Notes under the pieces: generated by a model | Database searches by the model: none | Told to the model about the DNA's origin: nothing | Seen by the model: the letters and a program-made list of their open reading frames with translations, nothing else | Position numbers and translations under genes: made by a program | In this document: positions 49,320 to 58,420 of the stretch, piece after piece | Layout: every line of letters starts with the position of its first letter | Numbering within the stretch: the first letter of the stretch is position 1 | Assembly (NCBI GenBank): GCA_903864275.1 | Contig: CAIPFE010000040.1 | Coordinates: 1 to 64,000 of the forward strand | Direction: 5' to 3' | DNA from: an uncultured Mucilaginibacter sp. | GTDB lineage: Bacteria; Bacteroidota; Bacteroidia; Sphingobacteriales; Sphingobacteriaceae | DNA: 64,000 nucleotides

Positions 49320-49826
49320 TCAGGTGATCTGGTTCCTGATCTTTTCGATGATAGATGTGGAAGAATATCCCTCAACAAAGTTAATGGTTTTAACCTCACC
49401 GCCATTGGCGACAACTTCCTTAGCGCCAACAATATTTTCAACGGAATAATCAGATCCTTTCACGAGTACATCAGGCATTAAAGTGCTAATCAGGTTAAGG
49501 GGCGTATCATCTTCAAAAACAACAACCGCATCAACAAAAAACAAGGCGGCCAATAAGGCAGCACGATTGTTTTGATCATTCACCGGGCGGTCTTCGCCTT
49601 TTATGCGTTTTACCGAACTGTCAGAATTAAGCCCAATGATAAGTTTATCACCCATTTCCGATGCTTTTGCGAGGTAAGTGATATGGCCAATGTGCAACAG
49701 ATCGAAAACACCATTAGTAAAAACCACCTTTTTACCTTCTTTTTGCCACGCAGCGGCCTTACTTTTTAGTGAAAGCAGGTCAGTTATTTTACTTAACAGC
49801 GTTTTTTCAATATCGCTTCTCATCAT
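49320..49826 (-). CDS. rfaE2: D-glycero-beta-D-manno-heptose 1-phosphate adenylyltransferase
   Basis: KKVVFTNGVFDLLHIGHITYLAKASEMGDKLIIGLNSDSSVKRIKGEDRPV. Confidence 0.92.
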   Translation of the reverse strand: MMRSDIEKTLLSKITDLLSLKSKAAAWQKEGKKVVFTNGVFDLLHIGHITYLAKASEMGDKLIIGLNSDSSVKRIKGEDRPVNDQNNRAALLAALFFVDAVVVFEDDTPLNLISTLMPDVLVKGSDYSVENIVGAKEVVANGGEVKTINFVEGYSSTSIIEKIRNQIT

Positions 49827-49841
49827 TGAAAGGTTTAGACT

Positions 49842-49876
49842 TACGAAGTCTCGAAGACTTCGTAAGTCTGGTGGGA
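49842..49876. repeat. Near-perfect palindrome
   Basis: agacttacgaagtct cga agacttcgtaagtct. Confidence 0.75.
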
Positions 49877-49879
49877 ATG

Positions 49880-50434
49880 CTAAAACAATTCGTCAACAGC
49901 TTTACAAAGTATATGACCTATCAGGATGTGCATTTCCTGTATCCGGGCAGTTACGTCAGAAGGTACAACAATGTTCAAATCGCAGATACCATTCATTTTA
50001 CCGCCATCCCTGCCCGAAAAGCCCAAAGTTTTACAGCCCATTTTTTTTGCAGCTTCAATAGCATTCAATATCCCCTGGCTATTGCCGCTGGTTGATATAC
50101 CTATAAATAAATCACCCGGTTGTGCCAAAGCCTCCACCTGCCGCGAAAATACATGATTATACCCGTAATCGTTGGCTATGGCGGTTAGGGCGGAGGTATC
50201 AACAGTTAAAGCAATACCCGGGAGCGCCTTACGCTCCTTTACGAAGCGACCGCTTAGTTCAGCCGCGATATGTTGCGCATCCGCGGCACTGCCCCCGTTA
50301 CCGGCCAGCAGTACCTTACGACCATTTTTTATAGCGGCGGTAATAAGCTCACAACCCTTTTCAATATCGCCGCCAAGCAGGTCAATTACTTTTTGTATCA
50401 GCTGCTGATGTTCTTTAAGTTCTTCGATAACCAT
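49880..50434 (-). CDS. gmhA: SIS-domain D-sedoheptulose-7-phosphate isomerase
   Basis: VLLAGNGGSAADAQHIAAELSGRFVKERKALPGIALTVDTSALTAIANDYGYNHVFSRQVEAL. Confidence 0.93.
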   Translation of the reverse strand: MVIEELKEHQQLIQKVIDLLGGDIEKGCELITAAIKNGRKVLLAGNGGSAADAQHIAAELSGRFVKERKALPGIALTVDTSALTAIANDYGYNHVFSRQVEALAQPGDLFIGISTSGNSQGILNAIEAAKKMGCKTLGFSGRDGGKMNGICDLNIVVPSDVTARIQEMHILIGHILCKAVDELF

Positions 50435-50436
50435 TT

Positions 50437-50622
50437 TTTTGAATTTCGGATTTCGGAATTTCGTCCCGATAGCTATCGGGATCGGATTTATTTTATATTT
50501 CGGATTTGGGAATCTCGTCCCGATAGCTATCGGGATCGGATTTGTTATTTATTTGGATTTTTATTTTGTTAATTACCAATGACTTAATGACCAAATTACC
50601 AATGACTAATGACTAATGCCCC
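50437..50622. repeat. Word arrays (ATTTCGG class; AATGACT class) plus two copies of the CCCGATAGCTATCGGG palindrome
   Basis: aatttcggatttcggaatttcgt[CCCGATAGCTATCGGG]atcgga repeated with 54 bp offset (50465-50480, 50519-50534); then aatgacttaatgaccaaattaccaatgactaatgactaatg. Confidence 0.88.
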
Positions 50623-51596
50623 CCCATGTTTTTTATGATTTCATCAATAGTAGTGGTAGCGCTTCCAATATGCCTTATTACAATAGCGGCGGCGTGGTTG
50701 GCCAGTTCGCAGGCCTCGTCAACCGGCAGGCCCAGAGCTATAAAATAAGCAATCGCCGCAATAACCGTGTCGCCTGCACCTGTCACGTCAAAAACTTCTG
50801 TAGCTTTTACCGGCAGTAATTTACTGGTTTGTTCGGTAACAATTGCCATACCTTCTTCGGATAGTGTAACGATCAGGTAAGTTGCCCCGGTTTGCTGAAA
50901 AATGGTTTTGGCCGCATGTTGCAGATCGGCAATACCGCTTATTTTTTCGGTTTTAGCAGCCTCAGCAAGCTCTTTCCGGTTGGGTTTTATGATATAGGCG
51001 CCCCTGTATTTTTCGTAATTTAAACCTTTTGGATCAATAACTACCTTTTTCCCACGCTCATTTGCAATTTTGATCAATCGTTGCGTTAGCCCGGGTGCAA
51101 ATAATCCTTTGTTGTAATCGGACAAGATCACTATATCGGAACTATCAATATTTGCGCCTAGCTTTTCTATCAGTTCATCTTCAAATTCCTGCGAAACTGC
51201 GTCCGTAACCTCCCTATCCACCCTTACCACTTGATGGCTGCCAACCAAAATACGGGTTTTAACGGTCGTCGACCGGGTATTATCCTTAATTATGGTATCG
51301 GTCTTAACGCCTTCGCTTTCCAGTATTTCAATAAGCTGGTTACCTGCTGCATCATCACCAATTACGCCCGCCACGGTAACTTTCGCGCCAAGCGCAACCA
51401 AATTTTGAACAACGTTCCCTGCGCCACCCAATGTAGTCGACTCATTTTTTACATTCACGATAGGCACAGGCGCTTCCGCGGATAACCTGGTTGCGCTGCC
51501 CCAAATATAATGGTCGATCATAAAGTCGCCGATAACCAGTACCGAAGGCTGTTTTTGTGCTAACTGGATGGATCGTACTTTATCTATCAGGTTCAT
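50613..51596 (-). CDS. rfaE1: D-glycero-beta-D-manno-heptose-7-phosphate kinase (PfkB family)
   Basis: VLVIGDFMIDHYIWGSATRLSAEAPVPIVNV; FDVTGAGDTVIAAIAYFIALG. Confidence 0.92.
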   Translation of the reverse strand: MNLIDKVRSIQLAQKQPSVLVIGDFMIDHYIWGSATRLSAEAPVPIVNVKNESTTLGGAGNVVQNLVALGAKVTVAGVIGDDAAGNQLIEILESEGVKTDTIIKDNTRSTTVKTRILVGSHQVVRVDREVTDAVSQEFEDELIEKLGANIDSSDIVILSDYNKGLFAPGLTQRLIKIANERGKKVVIDPKGLNYEKYRGAYIIKPNRKELAEAAKTEKISGIADLQHAAKTIFQQTGATYLIVTLSEEGMAIVTEQTSKLLPVKATEVFDVTGAGDTVIAAIAYFIALGLPVDEACELANHAAAIVIRHIGSATTTIDEIIKNMGGH

Positions 51597-51705
51597 TAGT
51601 TCACTAGTTCATTAGTTCATTGGTGGGTTGGTCATTAGTCAACGGTCATTAGATTTGCTACGAATCTTTAGCTTTCTGCTTTCAGCTTTCACCTCCCGCC
51701 CTTCG
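51593..51705. repeat. Octameric (GTTCATTA) array at the rfaE1 start and heptameric (AGCTTTC) array at the PolX stop
   Basis: GTTCATTA GTTCACTA GTTCATTA GTTCATTG GTGGGTTG GTCATTAG; GCTTTCT GCTTTCA GCTTTCA. Confidence 0.9.
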
Positions 51706-53368
51706 CTTTCTCAAAAAACGCCGTAATTTCCTGCAATGATAACGCATTCAGGCATCTTTCCTTGTATAAGCCGCCCTTTCGCGCTGCTAATATACCATAA
51801 TGCATATCTAAAAACCCTTCGCGGCGGTGGGCATCGGGGTTGACGGATAACCAAACCCCTTTATCAAGTGCATATTGGTGCCAGCGCCAGTCGAGGTCGA
51901 GCCGCAGCGGGTTGGCATTGATCTCTATCACCACATTATTTACCGCGCAGGCATCAATTACTTTTTTATAGTTGATAGGATAACCGCTCCGGCTCAGCAA
52001 CAACCTGCCGGTCGGATGCCCGAGGATGGTTGTATATGGGTTTTCAATTGCTTTTATAAGACGCGAAGTCGCTTTTTCTTCCTCCATTTTCAGGATGGAA
52101 TGTACCGAAGCTACAATAAAATCAAAGCGTTTCAATATTTCGTCCGGGTAATCCAGCGAGCCATCGTATAAAATATCTGACTCGATACCTTTAAATATAT
52201 GGAACCCGTTTAATTTTTTATTGAGATGGTCAATTTCTTCCTGTTGCTGCAATACCTGTTCAATACTAAGCCCCTTCGCATAAAAAGCGCTTTTGCTGTG
52301 ATCGCACATGCCCAGGTATTCCAGCTTCAAATCATCCCGGCAATAAAGGGCCATTTCCTCAACGGTGTTTATCCCGTCGCTCCAGGTGCTGTGGTTGTGC
52401 AGGCTGCCTTTTAGGTCGTGGTAAGTAACCAGGTGCGGTAAAGTTTTCTTTTCTGCCTTTTCAATAAATACAATCCCTTCGCGCAGTTCGGGCTGTACAA
52501 AATCCATGCTTGCTTTTTCGTAGATATGTTCTTCGCTGATGGGCTGGTCTATCGTATCAACTGCCCTGGTCAAAACAGCCTTTACGTGTTCTTCATCGCC
52601 GGTTTGTGCAAACAATTCGCTGTAAAAGTGCCGTTTATCTATGCAAATAATATCAACCAATAGCCCATTTTCAAGCTCACCCGAAATATGGTTTTCGTTC
52701 GTGCTTATGTTGCGGATGAGCTCAGATTGCCGAAGTGTATTAAAGGCAATTTCCTCATCGCGGCTACCGAGAACTATCGTCAGTTCGCTGATGATCTCGC
52801 AGCATCTGCGGAACTCGCCGGCAAATTCCACCAGTGCACCGGGGAAAATACCTTTTATCTCGTCGATCAGCTTTTTAGCTTCCGGCTGAACCTGGGCGTA
52901 CAAAAACTTGCCATTGCTCGCCATCCTGAACTCGATGGCCTTGCGAATATCATCCTGTGTTTTTAAGCCGAAACCTTTTGCTTCCACCAGGCGGTTCTCG
53001 TTGCAGGCATAAAAAAGCTCACCCACGTTCTCAATGCCAAGCTCACGCCATATTATTTCTACCTTTTTTGGCCCGATGCCTTTAATGCCCATCATTTCGA
53101 CCACGCCTTCGGGGGTTTGGGCAAGCAGGGTTTCCATTTCGGCAATGGTGCCCGTTTGCAACAGCTCGGTAATTTTAGCTGCGGTGCTTTTGCCGATCCC
53201 ATCAATTTTCTCCAACTCTTCAAAAGATTTGCTTGCTGCAGGGTAGGGCAGTTTATCAACTTTAAAAGCCGCATTTGCAAGCGACCGTATTTTAAACGGA
53301 TTCTCGTTATGCAGTTCCATCAGTTGCGACAACAAGCGAAGCTTACGGGCTATGGGTTTATTTTCCAT
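51689..53368 (-). CDS. PolX-type DNA polymerase/3'-5' exonuclease (pol-beta-like domain + PHP domain)
   Basis: HhH: IDGIGKSTAAKI, MGIKGIGPKKVEIIWRELGI; PHP: LHNHSTWSDGINTVEEMALYC, CDHSKSAFYAKGLS. Confidence 0.93.
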   Translation of the reverse strand: MENKPIARKLRLLSQLMELHNENPFKIRSLANAAFKVDKLPYPAASKSFEELEKIDGIGKSTAAKITELLQTGTIAEMETLLAQTPEGVVEMMGIKGIGPKKVEIIWRELGIENVGELFYACNENRLVEAKGFGLKTQDDIRKAIEFRMASNGKFLYAQVQPEAKKLIDEIKGIFPGALVEFAGEFRRCCEIISELTIVLGSRDEEIAFNTLRQSELIRNISTNENHISGELENGLLVDIICIDKRHFYSELFAQTGDEEHVKAVLTRAVDTIDQPISEEHIYEKASMDFVQPELREGIVFIEKAEKKTLPHLVTYHDLKGSLHNHSTWSDGINTVEEMALYCRDDLKLEYLGMCDHSKSAFYAKGLSIEQVLQQQEEIDHLNKKLNGFHIFKGIESDILYDGSLDYPDEILKRFDFIVASVHSILKMEEEKATSRLIKAIENPYTTILGHPTGRLLLSRSGYPINYKKVIDACAVNNVVIEINANPLRLDLDWRWHQYALDKGVWLSVNPDAHRREGFLDMHYGILAARKGGLYKERCLNALSLQEITAFFEKAKGGR

Positions 53369-53431
53369 ATTATAATTGAAGGCGTAAAAATACAAAAGCG
53401 GGACGGATTGGCGGAATTTGTGGGCGGTTAT

Positions 53432-53461
53432 TTTGTGGCGAAGTAATATTCAATAATTTTG
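53432..53461 (+). promoter_or_regulatory. Bacteroidota-type promoter (TTTG-N18-TAATTTTG)
   Basis: TTTG 53432-53435, 18 nt spacer, TAATTTTG 53454-53461, upstream of ATG 53488. Confidence 0.45.
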
Positions 53462-53487
53462 TAATTATTAATTGCATAAAAATTAAG

Positions 53488-53670
53488 ATGGAAAAGGTAT
53501 TTATAATATCAACAGATAAAAACTACAATGAAACCATGATGGCTATTTATGAATTAATGAATAAAGGAGAGTCGTCTCTAACGCCAGAAGAAATTGAACA
53601 GTTGGGAATTATGGCTATTGCAGCTGAAAGATATGAAGGCGAAATACTGCATCTTAAGCAAGTTAAATAA
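53488..53670 (+). CDS. HigA-like antitoxin N-terminal region only (no HTH)
   Basis: MEKVFIISTDKNYNETMMAIYELMNKGESSLTPEEIEQLGIMAIAAERYE; stops before an XRE HTH would begin. Confidence 0.55.
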   Translation: MEKVFIISTDKNYNETMMAIYELMNKGESSLTPEEIEQLGIMAIAAERYEGEILHLKQVK

Positions 53671-53683
53671 TGCCTCTTTTATA

Positions 53684-54154
53684 TCAACTGGCAGCCCGGC
53701 TATATCTTTTCAAAACTTTTCTTTCCGTCGCGATGCCTGGCCAAATCTCTATCTGATAAAAATCGTCACCGTTATCATCTACGACAGATGCAAGGTTGAT
53801 GGAATAAACCCTAACTCTATAACGTCCCGGAATAACCTTAATTTCCTGTTCAATAGATGAATTTGGGCAATCAAGAATTTGAATGGTGCCTGACTTGACT
53901 TCTAATCCGGCTTCAACAATATGATCGTATTGATCCAAATTTATATAATTCCTGGGTTCCGACAATAAATGCAATTCCCCTTTAACCAGACCATAACACT
54001 CTGTAAAAACTGCTAAAATTCCATCCCACACGGCCAATCGATCACTAAGTGCATCCTCACTCCAGAATCCCTTAGCGCTCGTATCTCCATCTGAGTTTTT
54101 GTCGTAGACATAGAATTGACCATGTGATGTGCGAAAGTTTAACGAATATTGCAT
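53684..54154 (-). CDS. Hypothetical protein
   Basis: Complete ORF MQYSLNFRTSHGQFYVYDKNSDGDTSAKGFWSEDALSDRLAVW; no confident family. Confidence 0.55.
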   Translation of the reverse strand: MQYSLNFRTSHGQFYVYDKNSDGDTSAKGFWSEDALSDRLAVWDGILAVFTECYGLVKGELHLLSEPRNYINLDQYDHIVEAGLEVKSGTIQILDCPNSSIEQEIKVIPGRYRVRVYSINLASVVDDNGDDFYQIEIWPGIATERKVLKRYSRAAS

Positions 54155-54227
54155 AGTCAATAACTTTTTTAAAAATACAAAAGCCATCCCAAACAGAACG
54201 GCTTCCACATCGAAATATATTCAAAAC

Positions 54228-55997
54228 CTAATTGATCGCGATATCATAAGGCAGCCTGGCCTGCGGGGTGCGCATCATTTGGGTTACGCCTTTTATCTGC
54301 TCGTAGTATTTAAAATTGTCGCCAAGTTCTGATTTCATGAAATGCGCTTTCATTTGAGCCGTTAAGCCCTGGCCAAATTTGGTAAATATGCTTTTTTGTT
54401 CAGGATAGGCTACCAACTTGTAATTTTTGATCTTCGCTTCCTTTGCCGCTGATTTTACAGCATCATTAATATTGCCAAGCCGGTCGACCAAGCCTATTTT
54501 AACTGCCTGTTCGCCTGTCCACACGCGGCCCTGGCCAATACTGTTGATGTAGGCCTGTGTTTTATGTCGGCCATCTGCTACTGCTTTTGTAAAATCATCA
54601 TAGCCGTGGTTAACTTCACTTTGCAATATGGATTTTTCTTCGGGGGTTAAGGGCCTACTTACGTCGCCCAAGTCGGCATATTTGCCGGTTTTTACGCCAT
54701 CGAAAGTTATACCCAGTTTGTCATTAAAAAACTTTTGCATGTTGGGCAGGATAGCGAAAATCCCGATGGAACCCGTAATTGTATTAGGTTCGGCAATGAT
54801 GGAATCAGCTGCGCAGGATATATAATAACCGCCTGATGCAGCCAGGTCGCCCATGGAAACGATAATAGGCTTTACTTTTTTTGTAAGCATAACTTCGCGC
54901 CAGATCACATCCGAGGCCAGTGAGCTCCCGCCCGGTGAGTTTACGCGGAAAACCACCGCTTTTACTTTATCGTCCAGTCGTGCCTGGCGCAGCGCTTTCG
55001 AAATTCTTTCACTCCCGATGGTGTTATCATCACCATCGCCGCCATTAATTTCGCCCGAAGCATACACAACTGCTATGCGGTTTTTCGATTCCTTCTTTTC
55101 GCTTTCTTTTTTTGTTTCACCCTTGGTATAATCAGCCAATTCAACGCTTTTGAGGTCATCTTTTGAATCAGCTCCGGTAAGTTGCTTAAGCTCGGCTAAA
55201 ATCTCATCTTTATATTTCAGGCCGTCAACCAGCTTGTATTTTAGTGCATCTTCAGGAAGCCGGATCTTTAACTCGTTAGCGTAGTTAAAAAGCGAGTCCT
55301 TATTAATATTGCGGCTCGCGCTGATTTGCGTTAAGAAATGGTCGTAAAGCGAACCTAAGTACGAATTAACCTGCAAACGGTTGGCATCGCTCATTTTGGT
55401 AAGGAAAAAAGGCTCGACGGCACTTTTATAGGTACCTACTTTTATGATCTGCACGTCGATGCCCAATTTATCAAGGGCGCCTTTTAAAAAGGTGATCTCG
55501 GAGCTAAAGCCATGAAATTCAAAAATGCCTTTTGGGTTTATATAAACCTTGTCGGCCACCGATGCCAGGTAATAAAAGCTCTGTGTATAAATTTCGGAAT
55601 AGGCAATAACGAATTTACCTGATTTTTTAAAGTCGATAAGCGCATTGCGAATTTCTTCTGTTGTTGCCTGACCGGCTATCACATAGCTCTGATCGAGGAA
55701 TATACCTTTAATATTACTATCAGTTTTTGCTTTTTTAATATTAGCGAGTATATCGTTAAGTCCGATGGTTTTATCCCCGTCTATACCCAAAAAACTGAGG
55801 CCGGAGAGGGGGTTATCAGGGGTGCGTTCAGTTATCGGGTAGTTGAGTGATATTTGCAAAACTGAATTTGGCTCAACCTCAACAGTTTTCTCGCTACTTG
55901 CCGCAACAATAATACCGATAACTATAAATATGAGTATTGCACTTATTATAAGGACCCCAACCATGCTGGCCAGGACAAATTTGAAGAATTGTTTCAT
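54228..55997 (-). CDS. sppA: Signal peptide peptidase SppA, 67K type
   Basis: FRVNSPGGSSLASDVIWREV, MGDLAASGGYYISCAADSIIAEPNTITGSIGI. Confidence 0.96.
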   Translation of the reverse strand: MKQFFKFVLASMVGVLIISAILIFIVIGIIVAASSEKTVEVEPNSVLQISLNYPITERTPDNPLSGLSFLGIDGDKTIGLNDILANIKKAKTDSNIKGIFLDQSYVIAGQATTEEIRNALIDFKKSGKFVIAYSEIYTQSFYYLASVADKVYINPKGIFEFHGFSSEITFLKGALDKLGIDVQIIKVGTYKSAVEPFFLTKMSDANRLQVNSYLGSLYDHFLTQISASRNINKDSLFNYANELKIRLPEDALKYKLVDGLKYKDEILAELKQLTGADSKDDLKSVELADYTKGETKKESEKKESKNRIAVVYASGEINGGDGDDNTIGSERISKALRQARLDDKVKAVVFRVNSPGGSSLASDVIWREVMLTKKVKPIIVSMGDLAASGGYYISCAADSIIAEPNTITGSIGIFAILPNMQKFFNDKLGITFDGVKTGKYADLGDVSRPLTPEEKSILQSEVNHGYDDFTKAVADGRHKTQAYINSIGQGRVWTGEQAVKIGLVDRLGNINDAVKSAAKEAKIKNYKLVAYPEQKSIFTKFGQGLTAQMKAHFMKSELGDNFKYYEQIKGVTQMMRTPQARLPYDIAIN

Positions 55998-56084
55998 TAA
56001 ATGTTATAAATCTGTTAACTATGCAAACTTAGTAATTCAACATGGTATAACATTAAGAGCCTTGTCGATAATATTTGTTACAAC

Positions 56085-56564
56085 ATGATTAATGTTTTTT
56101 TATTGCTGGGAAGTAACTTGGGCAACAGGCATTTGTTTCTAAAAGAGGCAATTGAGCATATCGAAAAAGATATTTCCCCGGTGTTAAAAATCTCGTCGGT
56201 ATATGAAACACAATCATGGGGTAAAACGGATGCGCCGGATTATCTTAACCAGGTGGTGATGTTGCAAACCGATCTGCCTGCGCAAATAATTCTTCAAAAA
56301 ATACTGAACATTGAGCGTGTATTGGGGAGAAGCCGCGGTGAGAAATGGGGGTCGCGTACTATTGATATTGATATTTTGTTTTACGGAGACGCCATTATTA
56401 ATGAGCCGGGCCTTCAAATCCCTCATCCTGAATTGCATAATAGACTGTTCACATTGGCGCCCCTGGCCGAAATTGCGCCCGGTTTAGTGCATCCGGTGCT
56501 AAAAAGTAACATTTTACACCTTAAAAAGCAACTTAAAGGTGGCTTAATCGTAAAAAAATTATAA
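56085..56564 (+). CDS. folK: 2-amino-4-hydroxy-6-hydroxymethyldihydropteridine pyrophosphokinase
   Basis: VFLLLGSNLGNRHLFLKEAIEHIEKDI; VLGRSRGEKWGSRTIDIDILFYGD; IPHPELHNRLFTLAPLAEI. Confidence 0.95.
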   Translation: MINVFLLLGSNLGNRHLFLKEAIEHIEKDISPVLKISSVYETQSWGKTDAPDYLNQVVMLQTDLPAQIILQKILNIERVLGRSRGEKWGSRTIDIDILFYGDAIINEPGLQIPHPELHNRLFTLAPLAEIAPGLVHPVLKSNILHLKKQLKGGLIVKKL

Positions 56565-56588
56565 TTTTGGAAAATTATAAATCCTTAT

Positions 56589-56966
56589 ATGTCACACATT
56601 TTACCGGGGCAAGATCTCGATCTTTCGTTTTTATATGATATTGCCGATGGCAGTAATGAGTTTGTCGTTGAATCAATTGATATGTTCCTGCACCACACGC
56701 CCGAGATGCTGCAAACGATCACCACAGCATTGGCTGATAAGGACTGGCCGCTTGCCGCCCAGGTTTCGCATAAATTAAAACCCAATCTTGGTTTTTTTGG
56801 CATGCCGGTAAGCCAGGCAACAATGCAGGAAATTGAACTGATGGCAAAGGCTGGCGCCCCGGACCCGGAATTGCTATTGTCAAAATTTTATGAAGTAAAA
56901 GAAGTGATCTCCACCAATATAGTTACGCTCGAAAAAATAAAGGCGGATCTGGAGGTTGGTGGTTAG
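56589..56966 (+). CDS. Stand-alone HPt (histidine phosphotransfer) domain protein
   Basis: AAQVSHKLKPNLGFFGMPVSQATMQEIELMAK: helical HPt fold with H-K motif. Confidence 0.8.
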   Translation: MSHILPGQDLDLSFLYDIADGSNEFVVESIDMFLHHTPEMLQTITTALADKDWPLAAQVSHKLKPNLGFFGMPVSQATMQEIELMAKAGAPDPELLLSKFYEVKEVISTNIVTLEKIKADLEVGG

Positions 56967-57160
56967 AGATCAGTGATTAGTCCGGAAGTCCGAAAGAAGC
57001 TGCTATAGATGTTTTGGTAAAAAATAACTTAGCTATATAGAAGAGATTAATATACTGTCCGAAAATAAAGTAATGGTCATCTGTTACAGCTTTAAGCTTT
57101 TTGCTTTAAACTTTTAGCTAATCACTAACCACTAATCTCCAATCACTAATCTCTAAACCC
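56963..57160. repeat. Word arrays at convergent HPt/purS stops (GATTAG, AGTCCGGA, GCTTTAA and AATCACT classes)
   Basis: TTAGAGATCAGTGATTAGTCCGGAAGTCCGAAAG; GCTTTAA GCTTTTT GCTTTAA; AATCACT AACCACT AATCTCC AATCACT AATCTCT AA. Confidence 0.9.
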
Positions 57161-57413
57161 CAACTTCCTCCACCCTAAAACTATAGCTTTCCATAATAAG
57201 GTTTGCCAATAGGTTTTTGCAGGCCTGGTCTATTTTGCTGTGGGCGGTTTCGGCATTATCGGCTTCAATTTCAAGAGTGATATGTTTACCGATACGCACA
57301 TTTTGTATTTCGGCTAAGCCGAGGTTTTTCATACTCCCGGTTACTGCTTTTCCCTGCGGGTCGAGTATTTCTTTTTTTGGCATTACGTCTATTTCGGCCT
57401 GGAACGTTTTCAT
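57153..57413 (-). CDS. purS: Phosphoribosylformylglycinamidine synthase subunit PurS
   Basis: MKTFQAEIDVMPKKEILDPQGKAVTGSMKNLGLAEIQNVRIGKHITLEI; start revised to 57413. Confidence 0.92.
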   Translation of the reverse strand: MKTFQAEIDVMPKKEILDPQGKAVTGSMKNLGLAEIQNVRIGKHITLEIEADNAETAHSKIDQACKNLLANLIMESYSFRVEEVGV

Positions 57414-57489
57414 TATATGGTTTTGTTTTTGTGTACAAATTGTTTTATCGCTGTCAACAGCCAGATATTTCATTTTACAGGCCACCAGC

Positions 57490-58251
57490 TCAGGCAGGGC
57501 TATCATGAGCATTGTTTATGCTATTGCTGCTCATAATGGGGTCATGCGCGAATTTGAATTGGACTATTGATAAGATAATATAGATCAATATCACTACCGG
57601 TACCGCCGCAAATTTAAAAAATAGTATTAAAATCGCCGAAAAGAGCAGCAATAAATAGCGATAAATGTTTTTATTAAAATCTTTGTTTTTAAATTTTAAT
57701 GACATCATTGGCATTTCGAGTACCAGTAAAGTGCACATTACAATTACAAAGCATGAGAGCACATAGGGATTTAATAAATAGGGTGTGTAATACCTGTTAT
57801 GATGCCCGATAATAATAGGAAACGAAGCAATCAGGATGGCGTTGGCCGGAGTTGGCATTCCAATAAAATTTTCGGCCTGCCGTGTATCTACATTAAATTT
57901 TGCCAGCCTTAATGCCGAAAATACAGGTATTAAAAATGCAATGAAGTTTAACCAGGGGCTTACATTATCAATTTGACGGGCCTGTAAGAAAAGTTGGTAC
58001 ATGATCACCGCCGGCAGCACCCCGAAACTTACCATATCGGCCAGTGAATCGAGGTCTTTACCTATACCTGAGAATGACTTAAGCACACGCGACGCGAGAC
58101 CATCAAAAAAATCAAAAATAGCCGAAAGGAAAATTGCATAAGCGGCTGCAATAAGCTCGCCTTTGAACGCTAAAACGATCCCTATGCACCCGCTAAAAAG
58201 GTTTGCGCAGGTAATTGCATTGGGCAAGTGTTTTTTGAGGCGTGAGTTCAT
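57490..58251 (-). CDS. pssA: CDP-diacylglycerol-serine O-phosphatidyltransferase
   Basis: PNAITCANLFSGCIGIVLAF; FDFFDGLASRVLKSFSGIGKDLDSLADMVSFGVLPA. Confidence 0.95.
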   Translation of the reverse strand: MNSRLKKHLPNAITCANLFSGCIGIVLAFKGELIAAAYAIFLSAIFDFFDGLASRVLKSFSGIGKDLDSLADMVSFGVLPAVIMYQLFLQARQIDNVSPWLNFIAFLIPVFSALRLAKFNVDTRQAENFIGMPTPANAILIASFPIIIGHHNRYYTPYLLNPYVLSCFVIVMCTLLVLEMPMMSLKFKNKDFNKNIYRYLLLLFSAILILFFKFAAVPVVILIYIILSIVQFKFAHDPIMSSNSINNAHDSPA

Positions 58252-58269
58252 CCCGGTATGAAGGTATTA

Positions 58270-58420
58270 AGATTTTTTCGATTTCGGATTTCTGACTTTT
58301 TTCGATTTCGGATTTTGTTTTTTACTTAAGAACGTATTCCGTGATTTATATATTATATAATACACAAAATCTGAAATAATGTTCTTCTCCTAAATCCGAA
58401 ATCGAAACTCCGAAATCAAT
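58270..58420. repeat. Word arrays with inverted arms (ATTTCGG / ATCCGAA class)
   Basis: TTCGATTTCGGATTTCTGAC TTTTTTCGATTTCGGATTTTG ... ATCCGAA ATCGAAA CTCCGAA ATC. Confidence 0.85.
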
